A DNA stretch of 64,000 bases from Timonella senegalensis JC301. GTDB lineage: Bacteria > Actinomycetota > Actinomycetes > Actinomycetales > Cellulomonadaceae. The stretch covers positions 209,533 to 273,532 of the forward strand of contig NZ_HE978641.1 in NCBI RefSeq assembly GCF_000312125.1, written 5' to 3'. Each line of letters opens with the position of its first letter. The first letter of the stretch is position 1. A program made the position numbers and the translations under genes. The notes beneath the pieces were generated by a model, which had not been told where the DNA came from, did not search any database, and worked only from the letters and a program-made list of their open reading frames with translations. Positions 26,563 through 37,500 of this stretch are shown piece after piece.

Positions 26563-28949
26563 GACGAGGCGCGCTTCCTGCGCAGGGTCAACGGGAACGT
26601 ACCGAGCGAGAGCTTGGCCCGTAGTTTGCGCCACCGTGAAGTGCGTGCCCCGATCTGAACGATCGCCCGGTCCACCTTGCTCCAATAGTCGGCGCCGTGC
26701 GTGGGTTCCAGTTCGTCATAGCCGAACTGGGCCACGTCGGCGCCGTCTGCGAGCGGGAGCACGTGCGCCTCGGGGTTACCTGCCTCGATGAATCGGGCGG
26801 TCTCCCTGCGCGTCAGCTCCGCGGGAGGACGAATTCCCAGATCATGGGCGGCGTCAACAAACTCTTGCCAACCCCCTAAAACCTGCTCACGGCCCTCGGC
26901 CGACCTACGTGAGTTCCGCCTGCGCGCCTTCGCCGCCACGACAAGCAGCGGACCGAGCAACAGGACAAACACGGGGATGCCCACCGCGAGCGAAACCTTC
27001 AGAACGCGGGCCCAGTCGATGGGCGTGCCAGACTGTTCGTCGTCCGCGGCAACATTGGTCTCCTCGGTGTCAACGGCAGGAGGGCTCACGGAAGGCTGTG
27101 GGTCTGGCGGGTCCTGGATGGACTCGGGCTGCGGGGAAGGCTTGGCGGTCTCCTGGCTCTTGCTGGGAGTCCGCGACTCGTCAGGCGTTGGGAAGTACGA
27201 TACCCAGCCAAAATCGTCGTAAAACACTTCAGTCCACGCGGTCATATCCGCACCCGTGAACGTCACGTCACCACCCTGATCGGGTTCCGGAAGGAACCCC
27301 ATGACCACGCGCGACGGGATGCCCTGCGAGCGAGCCATGAGCGCCATCGCAGAGGCGTACTGCTCCGCATCCCCGATCATCTGGTCCTCGGCAAACAGGT
27401 CAGCGATGCGGGACGTCCCGTGGCCGGACAGGGACGGGAAGCCGTCCACCTGCTCGCCGTGGCTGAAGTAGCCGCCGTTGGCTAGGTACTCCTCGAACTT
27501 GCGCACCACTAGCGGGACCGTGGCGCCCTCGCGGGAGATCGCGGAGGCGCGGTCCGCGACGATCTCGGGGATCTGGGTCGCGGGGGCAACGTCGATCGAG
27601 CCCACTCCGGCCTGCCCGAGTTCCTCGTCCGTGGGCTGATCAGGGATTACGCCGGTCAGGGTGTAGCGGAGGTCGGGGCTCAGCCCGCCCGGCATCACGC
27701 CCGCGCCGGTGGCGTCGTTCAAACGGAAGTCGGCACCCAGCCAGGCGTCGTCGAAGGCGATGGAGGTCAGATACCCGATCGTCGGCGTCCACACGCCCCT
27801 TAGATAGCCCACCTGCAGGGACACGGAGTATTTCTGGCCTGTGCGGCTCTGCGGGACCTCGTCGCCGATCCGGCGGAACGAACCCGAGCCTGCACGGTTT
27901 CCGTCACTCGACACGTCCCACACCACGCCATCAAACTGGTCCATGGTGGCAAGCCGCACGGGAGTTCCTTGGGGCAATCCGGACACAGTCAGCAGTGGGG
28001 TCTCCGAGTAGTCCTTGATGAACTGACGGTACGTGGACAACGGCGAGATCTGGTCCTCAAGGTCAAAGGGCGGCACCACGACGGCACGCAGAACTGTGCG
28101 CTGGTGATCAGACTGAACAAGGGGCGTCAGGACGAGCGCACCGGCCAGCGCGGTGGCCAGAAGCCCTCCGAGAGACAGCGCACGCGACGGCCGCCACGTG
28201 TTCATCCGCCACGATGCCCACACCACCAGGATGAGGGCGAGCAAAATGCCCAGCCCGCGCGGGATCACGCTCTGCGCAGTCCCCCACAAAATGGCCGCAG
28301 CAAAGAGCACAAACGGCACACACACGGCCACGAGCGTGGTCGGCCAGGAACGGCGGCGCAGCACCAAGAAGGTCACCGCAACCGCGCCCAGCAGCGCCAT
28401 GAGAAACGGGAGAATCAGGACGCCATGCGACGCCCCCAGTGGCGGCTCAAGGGTGAGCGCCTCCATCCAGCTGGTGACGAGCCCACTCAGCATCGCCGAG
28501 ATCGAACGTCCGGAAGGCACAAACCCCGCCACGAGTTCGCTCCGGAATGCGAGAGCACCGCCCACAACCACGTAGGTGAAGAACAACACCACGAGAGTGA
28601 GCACGAACGGCCACCGCAGTCGGACCCCCATAACCACTGGCGCGACCCCGCTCAGCGCACCCGCGATGATCGCGCCGAGCGCCCAGGGGCTGTCATACGC
28701 CGGAAGCATCGGGACAAGCGCGAGAGCAACACAGAGCACGATGATCCCGACGTCGAGGACAGCGCGCACCACACCCCAATCGGTCGAGTCCGCGACCTCC
28801 TGACGCAGTCGTGCCCGGGTCACCCCCGAGGGCTTGCTGCCGAGGCTGGACTCGCTTGGGTCCGTGCCTTGCTGAGTACCCGTGTTCACGCCCGGTCCTC
28901 TGCCCTGGCCTGCCTCGCGGGCGGGCGTCACCGGCGAATATGCGGTCAT
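26559..28949 (-). CDS. Membrane transglutaminase-like protein with lost catalytic triad
   Basis: A 796-residue protein of the TgpA/DUF3488 plus transglutaminase type. About eight N-terminal helices are followed by an extracellular region (about 250-620), a Pro/Ser-rich linker, one helix (LAVGIPVFVLLLGPLLVVAA) and a cytoplasmic tail of about 130 residues. In the transglutaminase fold the catalytic Cys position is Ala528 (IGDAEQYASAMALMA), the His is Thr570 (MTAWTEVFYDD) and the Asp is Phe586 (SYFPTP). It therefore cannot work as a normal Cys-His-Asp enzyme and may bind peptides or scaffold. It is the last gene of the kinase/FHA cluster, overlapping DUF58 by ATGA. Confidence 0.9.
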   Translation of the reverse strand: MTAYSPVTPAREAGQGRGPGVNTGTQQGTDPSESSLGSKPSGVTRARLRQEVADSTDWGVVRAVLDVGIIVLCVALALVPMLPAYDSPWALGAIIAGALSGVAPVVMGVRLRWPFVLTLVVLFFTYVVVGGALAFRSELVAGFVPSGRSISAMLSGLVTSWMEALTLEPPLGASHGVLILPFLMALLGAVAVTFLVLRRRSWPTTLVAVCVPFVLFAAAILWGTAQSVIPRGLGILLALILVVWASWRMNTWRPSRALSLGGLLATALAGALVLTPLVQSDHQRTVLRAVVVPPFDLEDQISPLSTYRQFIKDYSETPLLTVSGLPQGTPVRLATMDQFDGVVWDVSSDGNRAGSGSFRRIGDEVPQSRTGQKYSVSLQVGYLRGVWTPTIGYLTSIAFDDAWLGADFRLNDATGAGVMPGGLSPDLRYTLTGVIPDQPTDEELGQAGVGSIDVAPATQIPEIVADRASAISREGATVPLVVRKFEEYLANGGYFSHGEQVDGFPSLSGHGTSRIADLFAEDQMIGDAEQYASAMALMARSQGIPSRVVMGFLPEPDQGGDVTFTGADMTAWTEVFYDDFGWVSYFPTPDESRTPSKSQETAKPSPQPESIQDPPDPQPSVSPPAVDTEETNVAADDEQSGTPIDWARVLKVSLAVGIPVFVLLLGPLLVVAAKARRRNSRRSAEGREQVLGGWQEFVDAAHDLGIRPPAELTRRETARFIEAGNPEAHVLPLADGADVAQFGYDELEPTHGADYWSKVDRAIVQIGARTSRWRKLRAKLSLGTFPLTLRRKRASS

Positions 28950-30181
28950 GCAACCACCGCCATGCGCAGCACCCTACCGAGGTCCTCAAGCGCGCCAAGA
29001 GATGCAAACGACACTTGGCCCCGGGAGGCGACCACTGACTTAGCGCCGTCCTCGCACAGCAGGAACAGCGCTCTCGCGCCCACCGGCAGGGTCTTTGCCA
29101 CCTCGCTGAGTTCGGCGCGCGACTGCGTGGTCCCTGTGATCACCACTGCGAGTGAGCAGGTGGGTGCGTCCATGGCGATCCGGCTTGCCGGATCGGTCGC
29201 CTGCGAACGCCGGTTCCGTGGTTCCAGCCTCTCGCCTTGGTCGTTGGGGAGTTCGATTCTCGACGAGTCATCGAGTAGCGCTCTCGCGCTGTGGGTCCGT
29301 AGGGTGCGAGCCCCCGCAAAAAGGGAAGCGTCCATGGAGTCCCGCAGTACCTGGAGGCCGAACGAGGCGAGCACGGAGACCCCCAGCTCGAACGACTGCT
29401 CGGTGTCCCAGTGTGGCCCGAACACGTCGAGCGACACTGCGGTATGCGTGCGCCTAGTGTCTTCGAACTGGCGGACCATCAGCTTGTTGGCGCGCGCCGA
29501 GGACTTCCAGTGGATGGTGCGCTTGTCATCGCCCGGCACGTACTCGCGCAGCGCATGAAAACTCATGTCGTCCTCGGACAGGGTGTTCCGAGACTGCCCC
29601 TCGAGGTCGTGGATGACTCCGGCCGCCGCGCCCGCCAGCGAAACCGTCCTCGGGTGGACAAATAGTTCCTCGCGGTCAGTCCACGTGACCTCCCTACGCA
29701 CGAGACCCAAGGCATCCGCGCGCACCGACTTGACCGGACCCACACCGATCACGGACCTGCGCGTCGTGGGGACTGCAAAGAGCTCGGTGTGCGTGGCATC
29801 AGGGGCGAGCATCGGCAGCGCAAACTCCGCGCGGCCGCGCCCCACGTTCAGTTCAATTCGCGCCGGAAGTACGCTGCGTCGGCCCACGTTGTGCACGTCG
29901 ATCGAGCCAAACGCGCGCTCACCAACCTTGACGTTGTACTCGCCCAAGCGAAGATCCACTTGGTAGCTTGACCGCCCGATCGTAGAGAGACCAGCGATCA
30001 CGACGAGAACGAGGAGCAGCGTACCCGCCGCCACGAACTCCACCCAGCCGAGCGTCCTGCCTACTACAAGGCCAACCACGCCCAGGCCAGCCGCGAGATA
30101 GGCGACCGGGGACACGGAAAGGGAACGCCTCCCCGCCTTCAGCGTGGGCCGCGCCGATCCTACTCGGGTGGAAAGCGGCAT
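28946..30181 (-). CDS. DUF58 protein
   Basis: A 411-residue protein with two membrane helices near the N-terminus (about 27-70) and the DUF58 core: FHALREYVPGDDKRTIHWKS with the conserved YVPGD and IHWKSSA blocks, followed by a von Willebrand A-like part (AVSLDVFG). MoxR-DUF58-transglutaminase triples are common; DUF58 is thought to pair with the MoxR ATPase. Four-base ATGA overlap with the next gene and a 3-bp gap from moxR show translational coupling. Confidence 0.93.
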   Translation of the reverse strand: MPLSTRVGSARPTLKAGRRSLSVSPVAYLAAGLGVVGLVVGRTLGWVEFVAAGTLLLVLVVIAGLSTIGRSSYQVDLRLGEYNVKVGERAFGSIDVHNVGRRSVLPARIELNVGRGRAEFALPMLAPDATHTELFAVPTTRRSVIGVGPVKSVRADALGLVRREVTWTDREELFVHPRTVSLAGAAAGVIHDLEGQSRNTLSEDDMSFHALREYVPGDDKRTIHWKSSARANKLMVRQFEDTRRTHTAVSLDVFGPHWDTEQSFELGVSVLASFGLQVLRDSMDASLFAGARTLRTHSARALLDDSSRIELPNDQGERLEPRNRRSQATDPASRIAMDAPTCSLAVVITGTTQSRAELSEVAKTLPVGARALFLLCEDGAKSVVASRGQVSFASLGALEDLGRVLRMAVVA

Positions 30182-30184
30182 GGA

Positions 30185-31432
30185 CTACTTCTTCGAGGTG
30201 GGTGGTGGAACCTGCACAAGAACGGACTCAACAACGTCCCGTCCCGTCACACCGTTGAACTCGGCGTCCACATCAACCACGACACGGTGGGACAGGACAT
30301 GCGGCGCCAACGACTTCACATCGTCGGGAATAACAAAGTTGCGGCCTTGGGCCGCAGCCCACACCTTGGCGCAACGGGCCAGCGCGAGGCTTCCACGCAC
30401 CGATACCCCCACGCGGGCGGACTCGTGCTCGTGTGTGCCCTCAGCGATGCGCGCGACATAGTCAGCGATCACGGGGTCCATGTATACACGCGCGGCAACG
30501 CTCGCAAGACCCACCACGTCCCGTGACGTAACGAGTGGCTGCAGCCCCTTAGTGCGGTCACGCTGCGCGGCACCCGCGAGGATCTCCACCACGGACTCGC
30601 GGTCAGGGTGGCCAATGGACGTCTTGATGAGAAAGCGGTCGAGCTGAGCCTCAGGGAGCCGGTAGGTTCCCGCCTGCTCGATGGGGTTCTGCGTTGCAAT
30701 GACCATGAACGGGCGCCCGGCTGGGTAAGTCACACCATCCACCGTCACCGCGGATTCCTCCATGACCTCAAGCAACGCGGACTGGGTCTTAGGCGAGGCG
30801 CGGTTGATCTCATCAGCGAGCACGATTGAGGCAAAGACCGGCCCGCGGTGGAAGTCAAAGCTGGACGTCTTCTGGTCGTAAATCGTCACGCCCGTGACGT
30901 CGGAGGGCAGGAGATCGGGCGTGAACTGGATGCGCGAGTGCGTCCCGTCAATCGAGGCGGCGATGGCCTTGGCCAGGCTCGTCTTACCCGTGCCGGGAGC
31001 GTCCTCAAGGAGCAGATGACCCTCGGTGAAGAGTGCGGTCAACGCCAAGCGAATCGCCGGTGTCTTACCCAGAACCGCCTGGGCCACGTTGTCCACGAGT
31101 GCGTTGAAGACTCGTGCGAACTGGGTGGCCTCGGCGGCGGAGGCGACTCGCTGGTCCTGCGCGGTGACGGACGTGCCCGCCTGAGCCGTGGCATCGGGGA
31201 GGGCAAGGGACGCGGGTGCTGCAGAGCTGAGGTCGTGTTGCGTGCTGCTGGCTGCCGGTGCAGGCACCTGCGCCGCGGGATGGCTCATCGCGGAATCGAG
31301 CGACCCGTAGGCTGCGGAGTCGGGAGAGATCGAGGAACGCGCTGACAGCGCATCGCCGCTGGTGTGCGTAAGGTCCACGCCTGCACGTTCGTCTCCCGGA
31401 AGGGGAGGAAGTGGCACGTTGCCATCTCTCAT
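30185..31432 (-). CDS. MoxR-family AAA+ ATPase
   Basis: From ATG 31432, fixed by GAGAAG six bases upstream (the frame opens at 31465), it is 415 residues. A Ser/Ala/Pro-rich tail of about 95 residues precedes the AAA+ core: Walker A DAPGTGKTSLAKAIA, Walker B VLADEINRASPKTQSALLE, sensor 1 IATQNPIEQAGTY. MoxR ATPases act as chaperones that mature or load partner proteins, here probably the DUF58 and surface proteins. A 125-bp gap separates it from the giant gene. Confidence 0.94.
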   Translation of the reverse strand: MRDGNVPLPPLPGDERAGVDLTHTSGDALSARSSISPDSAAYGSLDSAMSHPAAQVPAPAASSTQHDLSSAAPASLALPDATAQAGTSVTAQDQRVASAAEATQFARVFNALVDNVAQAVLGKTPAIRLALTALFTEGHLLLEDAPGTGKTSLAKAIAASIDGTHSRIQFTPDLLPSDVTGVTIYDQKTSSFDFHRGPVFASIVLADEINRASPKTQSALLEVMEESAVTVDGVTYPAGRPFMVIATQNPIEQAGTYRLPEAQLDRFLIKTSIGHPDRESVVEILAGAAQRDRTKGLQPLVTSRDVVGLASVAARVYMDPVIADYVARIAEGTHEHESARVGVSVRGSLALARCAKVWAAAQGRNFVIPDDVKSLAPHVLSHRVVVDVDAEFNGVTGRDVVESVLVQVPPPTSKK

Positions 31433-31557
31433 CTGACTTCTCGTTTCTCGCGTTGTTGTCCGCAAACGGTAAATCTATCAAGCCTTGCGAATTTCACCCA
31501 CTCCGGGCCAACTTCTTACCCCGGCACCCCTTGGTGTTTCCGCTGTTCAGCACAGAA

Positions 31558-34500
31558 TCATGGGACGGGCACGGTGATTGCATGCTCCGCAATCTCACCA
31601 ATTCCGGTCTCCGTGATTCCCCACACCTTGAACGTGAACGTTCCCCGCTCGAGCCTAGTCAGGATCGTGTTCCTCATGCTCGCATTCAGGGTGGTCAGGC
31701 CGTTGTAGTTCTCTGTGATCAAGGTTGGGCACGCCAGATTGCGCGGCCCGTCCACTAGGCAGTATCCATACTTGGTGATCTTGGAGGCACCAACAGTCGG
31801 AGCCTTCCATTGCACGAGGACGTCACGGTCGCTGCCGCTGGAGAAGCGGCCGAAGGTGATGTCAGTGGGCGCGCTCGGCATCGGTTCCTTGACCACCGTA
31901 ACCGTAAGCTCGCCAGGCTTCCCCGCACCCTGCGAGTTGGTTGCGCGCGCCTCAACTAGGACAGGTCGTGACGCGGCCTCGCCAAGGTCTTCGATGTCCA
32001 CGGTATTGGTCATCTTGCGCGCCTCAACCCAGGCGCCGCCGTCCACCCGGTACTCGTATGCGGTGACCTTGGACCCTCCGTCGTTGCGGCCCGTGATGGT
32101 GAAGGAGAACTTGGTGCCCTCGACAGTTTCCGGTCCGGATACCACCGGCGACTGCGGCGTTGTCACGGGCGTTGCCCCGGGAATTGTCATCCACGGTGAG
32201 CAGCTTCCACGATCGTTGCAGGCACGGACGTGGAAGTCTCCCGTCCACTGACCTGGCGTCAGTTGGTCCACCACGTGCTTGGTTCCGGAGACCTGGACGC
32301 CACCCTCCTTGACCTCGTAGTGGGATATGCGCACGCCCTTGCCACCGGTCTCTGCGGGGACGCCCCACGACAACTCGACCGCGCCACCCTGGGCATACGA
32401 TCTGCCCGTCACCACCGCTGACTGCCCAGAGGTCGGGCTGCTTGGCGCGGTGAACGATGAGATCGGGTCGCTGATTCCGGGAGCGGACTGGCCCGCCTTG
32501 TTCTTTGCCCTCACTGCGAACTTGTAGTCCACGCCGTTTTGGGCCTCGGTGAATGCCCAGGTGGTCACGGTGGCGTCGAACTTCTTGGTCAACACCTCCG
32601 TGGTGCCGTCCAGTACGGTCAGCGTGTATCCGCTGATGGCGTCACCGTTCGAACCGTTGGGGGTCCATGCAACGTTGATTTGGCGCCCCAGGGGCGTGTC
32701 CACAGGGAGTTTCGCCTTGACGCTCGGCGCCTCGGGTACGCCTGCAGGCTGAACGGGCACCGACATTGGACTCCACGGACCTGCGCCACCATCAACCAGA
32801 GCGGCATTCACAGCCCGCACGCGCACCGAGTAGGCTGTGCCGTTCTTCAGTCCGCCAATCGTGGTGTTGAGGCCCTGCACCGATCTGGTCGACACACCCT
32901 CTGAACCAATGCCCGGGGAGATCTCGACCGTGTAACTCAAGATCCGCGATCCCTCGTTGGTCGGCGCCTGCCAATTGACGGCAACGGACTGGTCGCCGTA
33001 GACAACCTGCGGCTGCGCCGGTGCCCCTGGGAGGATGTCCGGGGTGATGTCGGCGCTTGCCGGGGACTCCGGCGAATAGCCAACCTCGTTGAACGCGGCG
33101 ACCGTAAAGGTGTAGGCGGTGCCATTTTGTAGACCGGAGATCACGCATGTTGTCGTGGGACACGTCGTGGTAGTCCCACCGGGTGCTGCCGTGACCCGGT
33201 AGCCCTGGATCGGTGCGCCGTTCGAGGTTGGCGCGTCCCAGGCAACGGTCACTGACTTGTTTGCAGGGTTCGAAACTAGCGGGCGGCCCGGTGCGTCCGG
33301 TTCCTTGCGCACAGTGAGGTTGATCGTACCTTCGACCTCACGGCTCGGGTCATTGAGGGCGTCACGCACGGTGAACGCCACCTTCATGGTTCCCGAGAAG
33401 CCCTCGGCTGGGGTTACGTTGATGGTCTTTCCGGAGACCGCTGCGGACCCGCCGCTTGTGGCGGTCAAGACGGTTGCGCTGAGCACTCTCAGTCCCTGCC
33501 CCACGGGGTCAACCGCTCCGGCCAAGACATCAACGCTCGTGGTCTCTCCCGCGTTCGCAAGCACATCGTGGCTGCGCACCACTGGGAGTGTCTTGTTTGA
33601 GGCCACAGCCTCGAACGGCACCGTGACGGGCATGGAGCCCGCAACCCCGTAGGTGAGCGTCAGTGCGACGCTGCCGGAGGTTCCACGTGCCACGGAGACG
33701 GGCGCGGAGATGTGAAGGACGGAGTCCTCGATGTGGGCCTTGAACCCGGAGGTCGGTGCGCCGGACAACTTGTAACCAAACCCGGAGGTGGAATCTCGCC
33801 CCGGCGTGCTTGTGAACTCCCGGAGGTCCACAGGCACGGGCTCGCCTCCCTGCGGTACCTGAATGAGGGTTGGTGAGAACGTGGGAGGGTAGTCCTTCTC
33901 CGCAAAGACCTTGATCGGAATCGTCAGTACGGAGAACTTACCCTCATCGGTGGACGAGTCCCAGACCTGGAAGGTCAGCGAGGCCGTGCCCACAAAATCG
34001 GGGCGGGAGGTGAACCGTAGAGTCTGATCGTCAATCACCAGCGGAGAGCCGTCACCCTGTCCGGAGGAGACCGTTTGGGCGTCCCTGATGTACGCAGTTT
34101 TGCCGGGCCCCACCTGCACAAATTCCGCAAGCGGGATCTCGAGTGACTGCCCGCTTGCCACCTCGAGCGCGCGAGCTTTAGGGCGCAGAACAGGCGGAAA
34201 GTCGCCGAGAGCTGGCACGGAGATGAACGCGTAAGTGTAGGCGGCGGGCGCCTTGGTGTTTGTCAGCTTGAACGGGATGATCTGCGCGCTCTTGTCCAGC
34301 GCGACCGTGACCTTACCCGTACCCGTGACAGAGGCCGTTGCCGCGTGGGTGTCAGGGATGGCGAGTTCGAGGTCGCTGAGCGGCCCGGACGGGTTCTCTG
34401 CAACTGCCAGAACGTCGACCTCAACGCTGGTCTTGTCCACCACCTCATAGGGGGCCACCACGATGTCCTTTGCGCGAGGGGCCGCGATCAGGGCCTCCTC

Positions 34501-37500
34501 GTTGACGATCACACGCAGCACTGCCTGGGCTGTGGCGCCCACGGTGTTGCTCACGGAGTAGGGAATCAGGATCGTGCCGGCCGCGTCTCGTGGGACGGTC
34601 ACCACGATTCGGTTGTCCTTGAGTTCGGTCTCCGCTCCTGTGACCGCACCAAGTGGGGCCACCGTCAGTTCGAGGCCCGAGGGGTCCATATCGTTGCGGG
34701 TCACGCGGACCTCGACGCTGGTTCCTGGCGCGACAGTGACCTCGTCATCTGCGGCCACGATGGGCAGCGGCTTGAGTGGCTTCTCCACGATTCCCACCCG
34801 GATTGTTCCGAGTGCTCGTTGCCCCGTCCAGTCCTCGACCGCGTAGCTGAAGGTGTCCGTTGCACGCCCGGTATCTGAAGCCGTGTACTCGATCCAGTCG
34901 GCGCCCACCGCGCTGACGTAGCCCTGCTGGGGCACGGTGTCCCCCTGGCCAAGGAGCGTCACGCCGTCCCCGTCAGGGTCGATTCCGGTGAGCGGAATTT
35001 GGATGCGGATCGTCTCCCCCGCATACGCACGCGCTGTGATCACCTTGGGCTTGGTTGGGCCCTTGGTTTCTGGCGTCGAGTTGTGGACGTTCACCTGGAC
35101 CTCGCCGGTGGCGATGTTGCCCGCCGAGTCGGTGACCTGGAACGTCGCCTTAGTTGTGCGTGGCTTCTCGGGCGCGTGGTAACGCAGTACGTCGCCGGAA
35201 ACGAAGAGCAGCCCCTCGTCGGCGGCGAGTTGGGATGGGAGCTCTTGGACCAGGGAGACCGTTGAGTTGTCCGCGGAGGTCACGGCGTTGAGCACGGGGA
35301 TGGTGACCACGCCACCGGCGCGCACGGAGACGTTGATCGGCTTGATCTCTGGCGGACGCTGCTGAGAGGACGGTTCCACGGGCTGCACCAAGATTGTGCC
35401 CCGCGCAGTGTCGTAGCCGTTGTCCACGAGGTAGTGAATGACCTCCGGTTGCCTGATCGTCACGGACGAGGAGATCCTGATGAACCTGTGCTCGATCACG
35501 CCCACGTTCAGGCGCGAGCCCTCTTCGGTTCCCACGCCGGTCAGGACCATCACCCCGCCGTTGGGGTCGTAGTCGTTGGCGAGCGGGGCCACAGTCACTT
35601 CGGAGCCGCCCGGCAGCAGCGCCACGTCGGACACCGCTACGGGCCCGGACATGTCGGTGGGCCATTCGCTCACGTCGATGCGCGCGAGTGCCGTCACGGT
35701 GTGGGGAGCTGAGACGAGGGTGAGGTTGACGTAGTAGCTTCCGGCGCTTGGCGCCGAGAACGTGAACGTGCCGCCTTCGAGGTCCGCGTTGATTGTGGTT
35801 CCGGCGACCTCGTCAACAGCTGCAAGCCGCACCTCCTCTGTGGAGCGCGACTTAACAGCTCCGAGGACGTCAACCTCCACGGTCTGGGACACGTACGCGG
35901 TGCGCAACAGCGGGTCCACAACCGGAGGCAGTGTCGCGGAGGGCCGGACCTCAACCTCAAGGACCGAGGTCATGGAGTCGGTTCCGTCAGAGATCGTCAG
36001 TTCGATGTCTACGCGGCCCGGGCTGTTGGTATCCGCAACGTAGGTGAGCATCCCGTCCTTGCGGACGCGCACGGAGCCCTTCGCAGAGGCACCCTGCTTA
36101 TCGGCTCCCCGGATCTCCGCGGATTCGAGGATGAGAGGGTCGCCCTCCGGGTCGCGAACGTGCGCGAGCGCATTGAGTTTAAGGGTCGCGCCCTGCTCGA
36201 TCTGCGCGGTTGCCTTGCGCGTCTCCTCGGGCGCCTGGTTCTCCTGCGGCGCCTTGACCTGGAGTGTTGCGGTCGCGGTGGAGGGCGGGTTCACGCCGCG
36301 CCCGTCGGTGATCGTGTAATCGAACGTGATGGTGCCGCGGGCGTCGGGCTCCACGTCGACTTGGATGAGCCTGCCGTTCGAGACCATCTGCACCGTACCA
36401 AAGGAATCCGGCACGTCCTGGATGTTCGTGATTGCGATGATTCCGCAGGTCCCTGCTGAATCGTTGCCCAGCACGTCTAGGGTGGTGGAGCGTCCTGGCC
36501 GAACGCCGAACTCGTCATCCTTAGCCCGCGGTGGACGATCACCCGCCGCGCACTCGGCTTGGCGGTTGGTCTCGGGGTCGGTGTCGTCCTGTTCGTCGGT
36601 GGTCGACTCGTGTTGGTCCGGCGCCTCGATGTCACGCCAGTTCAGGGCCTCGCTCTGCGGCATGTTCTCGGGGAGCCAGACTTTTCCGGCCTTGGTGTCG
36701 TTCAGCACGATCACCGCGCGGTTGATCCGGAACGTCAGGGTGGAGAGCTCCGTGACGTCGTCGATCGTGGCAAGGCCCTGGCTCAGTACCGTGTAGTCGC
36801 CGCCGGTATGTCCGCAGGAGCGCACATAGTTTTGCGACGAGCTTGCCCACGCCCCGTAGAGGCACCCACCGAGGAGGACTGGTTGCGCGGGTCGCCCGCT
36901 CGCTCCCGTGACCAGAACGGTCACGTCACCGGACGCGAGATCCACCGCGATCATTCCAGAGTCGTGCGCAACCAATACCTGGCCGGTCTGCGGCCCCGGT
37001 GCTTGCAGCACGGACTGGTTGCCGTACTCGGCGAGCGAGACAGTTGCCTTCGGCGTGTAGAGCATGTCGTTAGCAACGACCACCGGGGTCTCGCCTACGA
37101 GCGTGATTGCTGGCGCCTGAGCGGGGTTGCTTGAGAGCGCGATGCCGCTAGCGTCCTTGAGGGGGATCTCGCCCACGGGGACGAGCGCGCCGCCCTCGCT
37201 CTTGGTGGTGAAGACGGAGCCGGACGCTGGGTCGAAGGAGTACACGAGGGAGGATGGGGAGACCGCAGATACCGCGCCGTCCGCAAGGTCGACTTCCGTG
37301 GGTGCGGCCTCGTCGATCGAGGTAATCTCGGCGCCATTCATGACCCAGACTTTTCCGCTGGGGTCGGTGACCGCGATGGTTCCGTTCGACATCGCCACCT
37401 GCGAGCGCGACGGAATCGTTGCCGCAGACTCGTAACTCAGCGTTGCGGGATCAATCTTGGAGATGAGCGCAGGCTCCACCGCATAGACATCGTCCGCGTC

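Noticed and set aside
27969-29558. 529-codon open frame on the plus strand
   Set aside because: Antisense to the transglutaminase-like and DUF58 genes; His/Arg-rich, low-complexity translation.
34345-34878. Several frames of 150-190 codons antisense to the giant surface protein
   Set aside because: They mirror the repeated coding pattern of the giant gene and have no ribosome sites.
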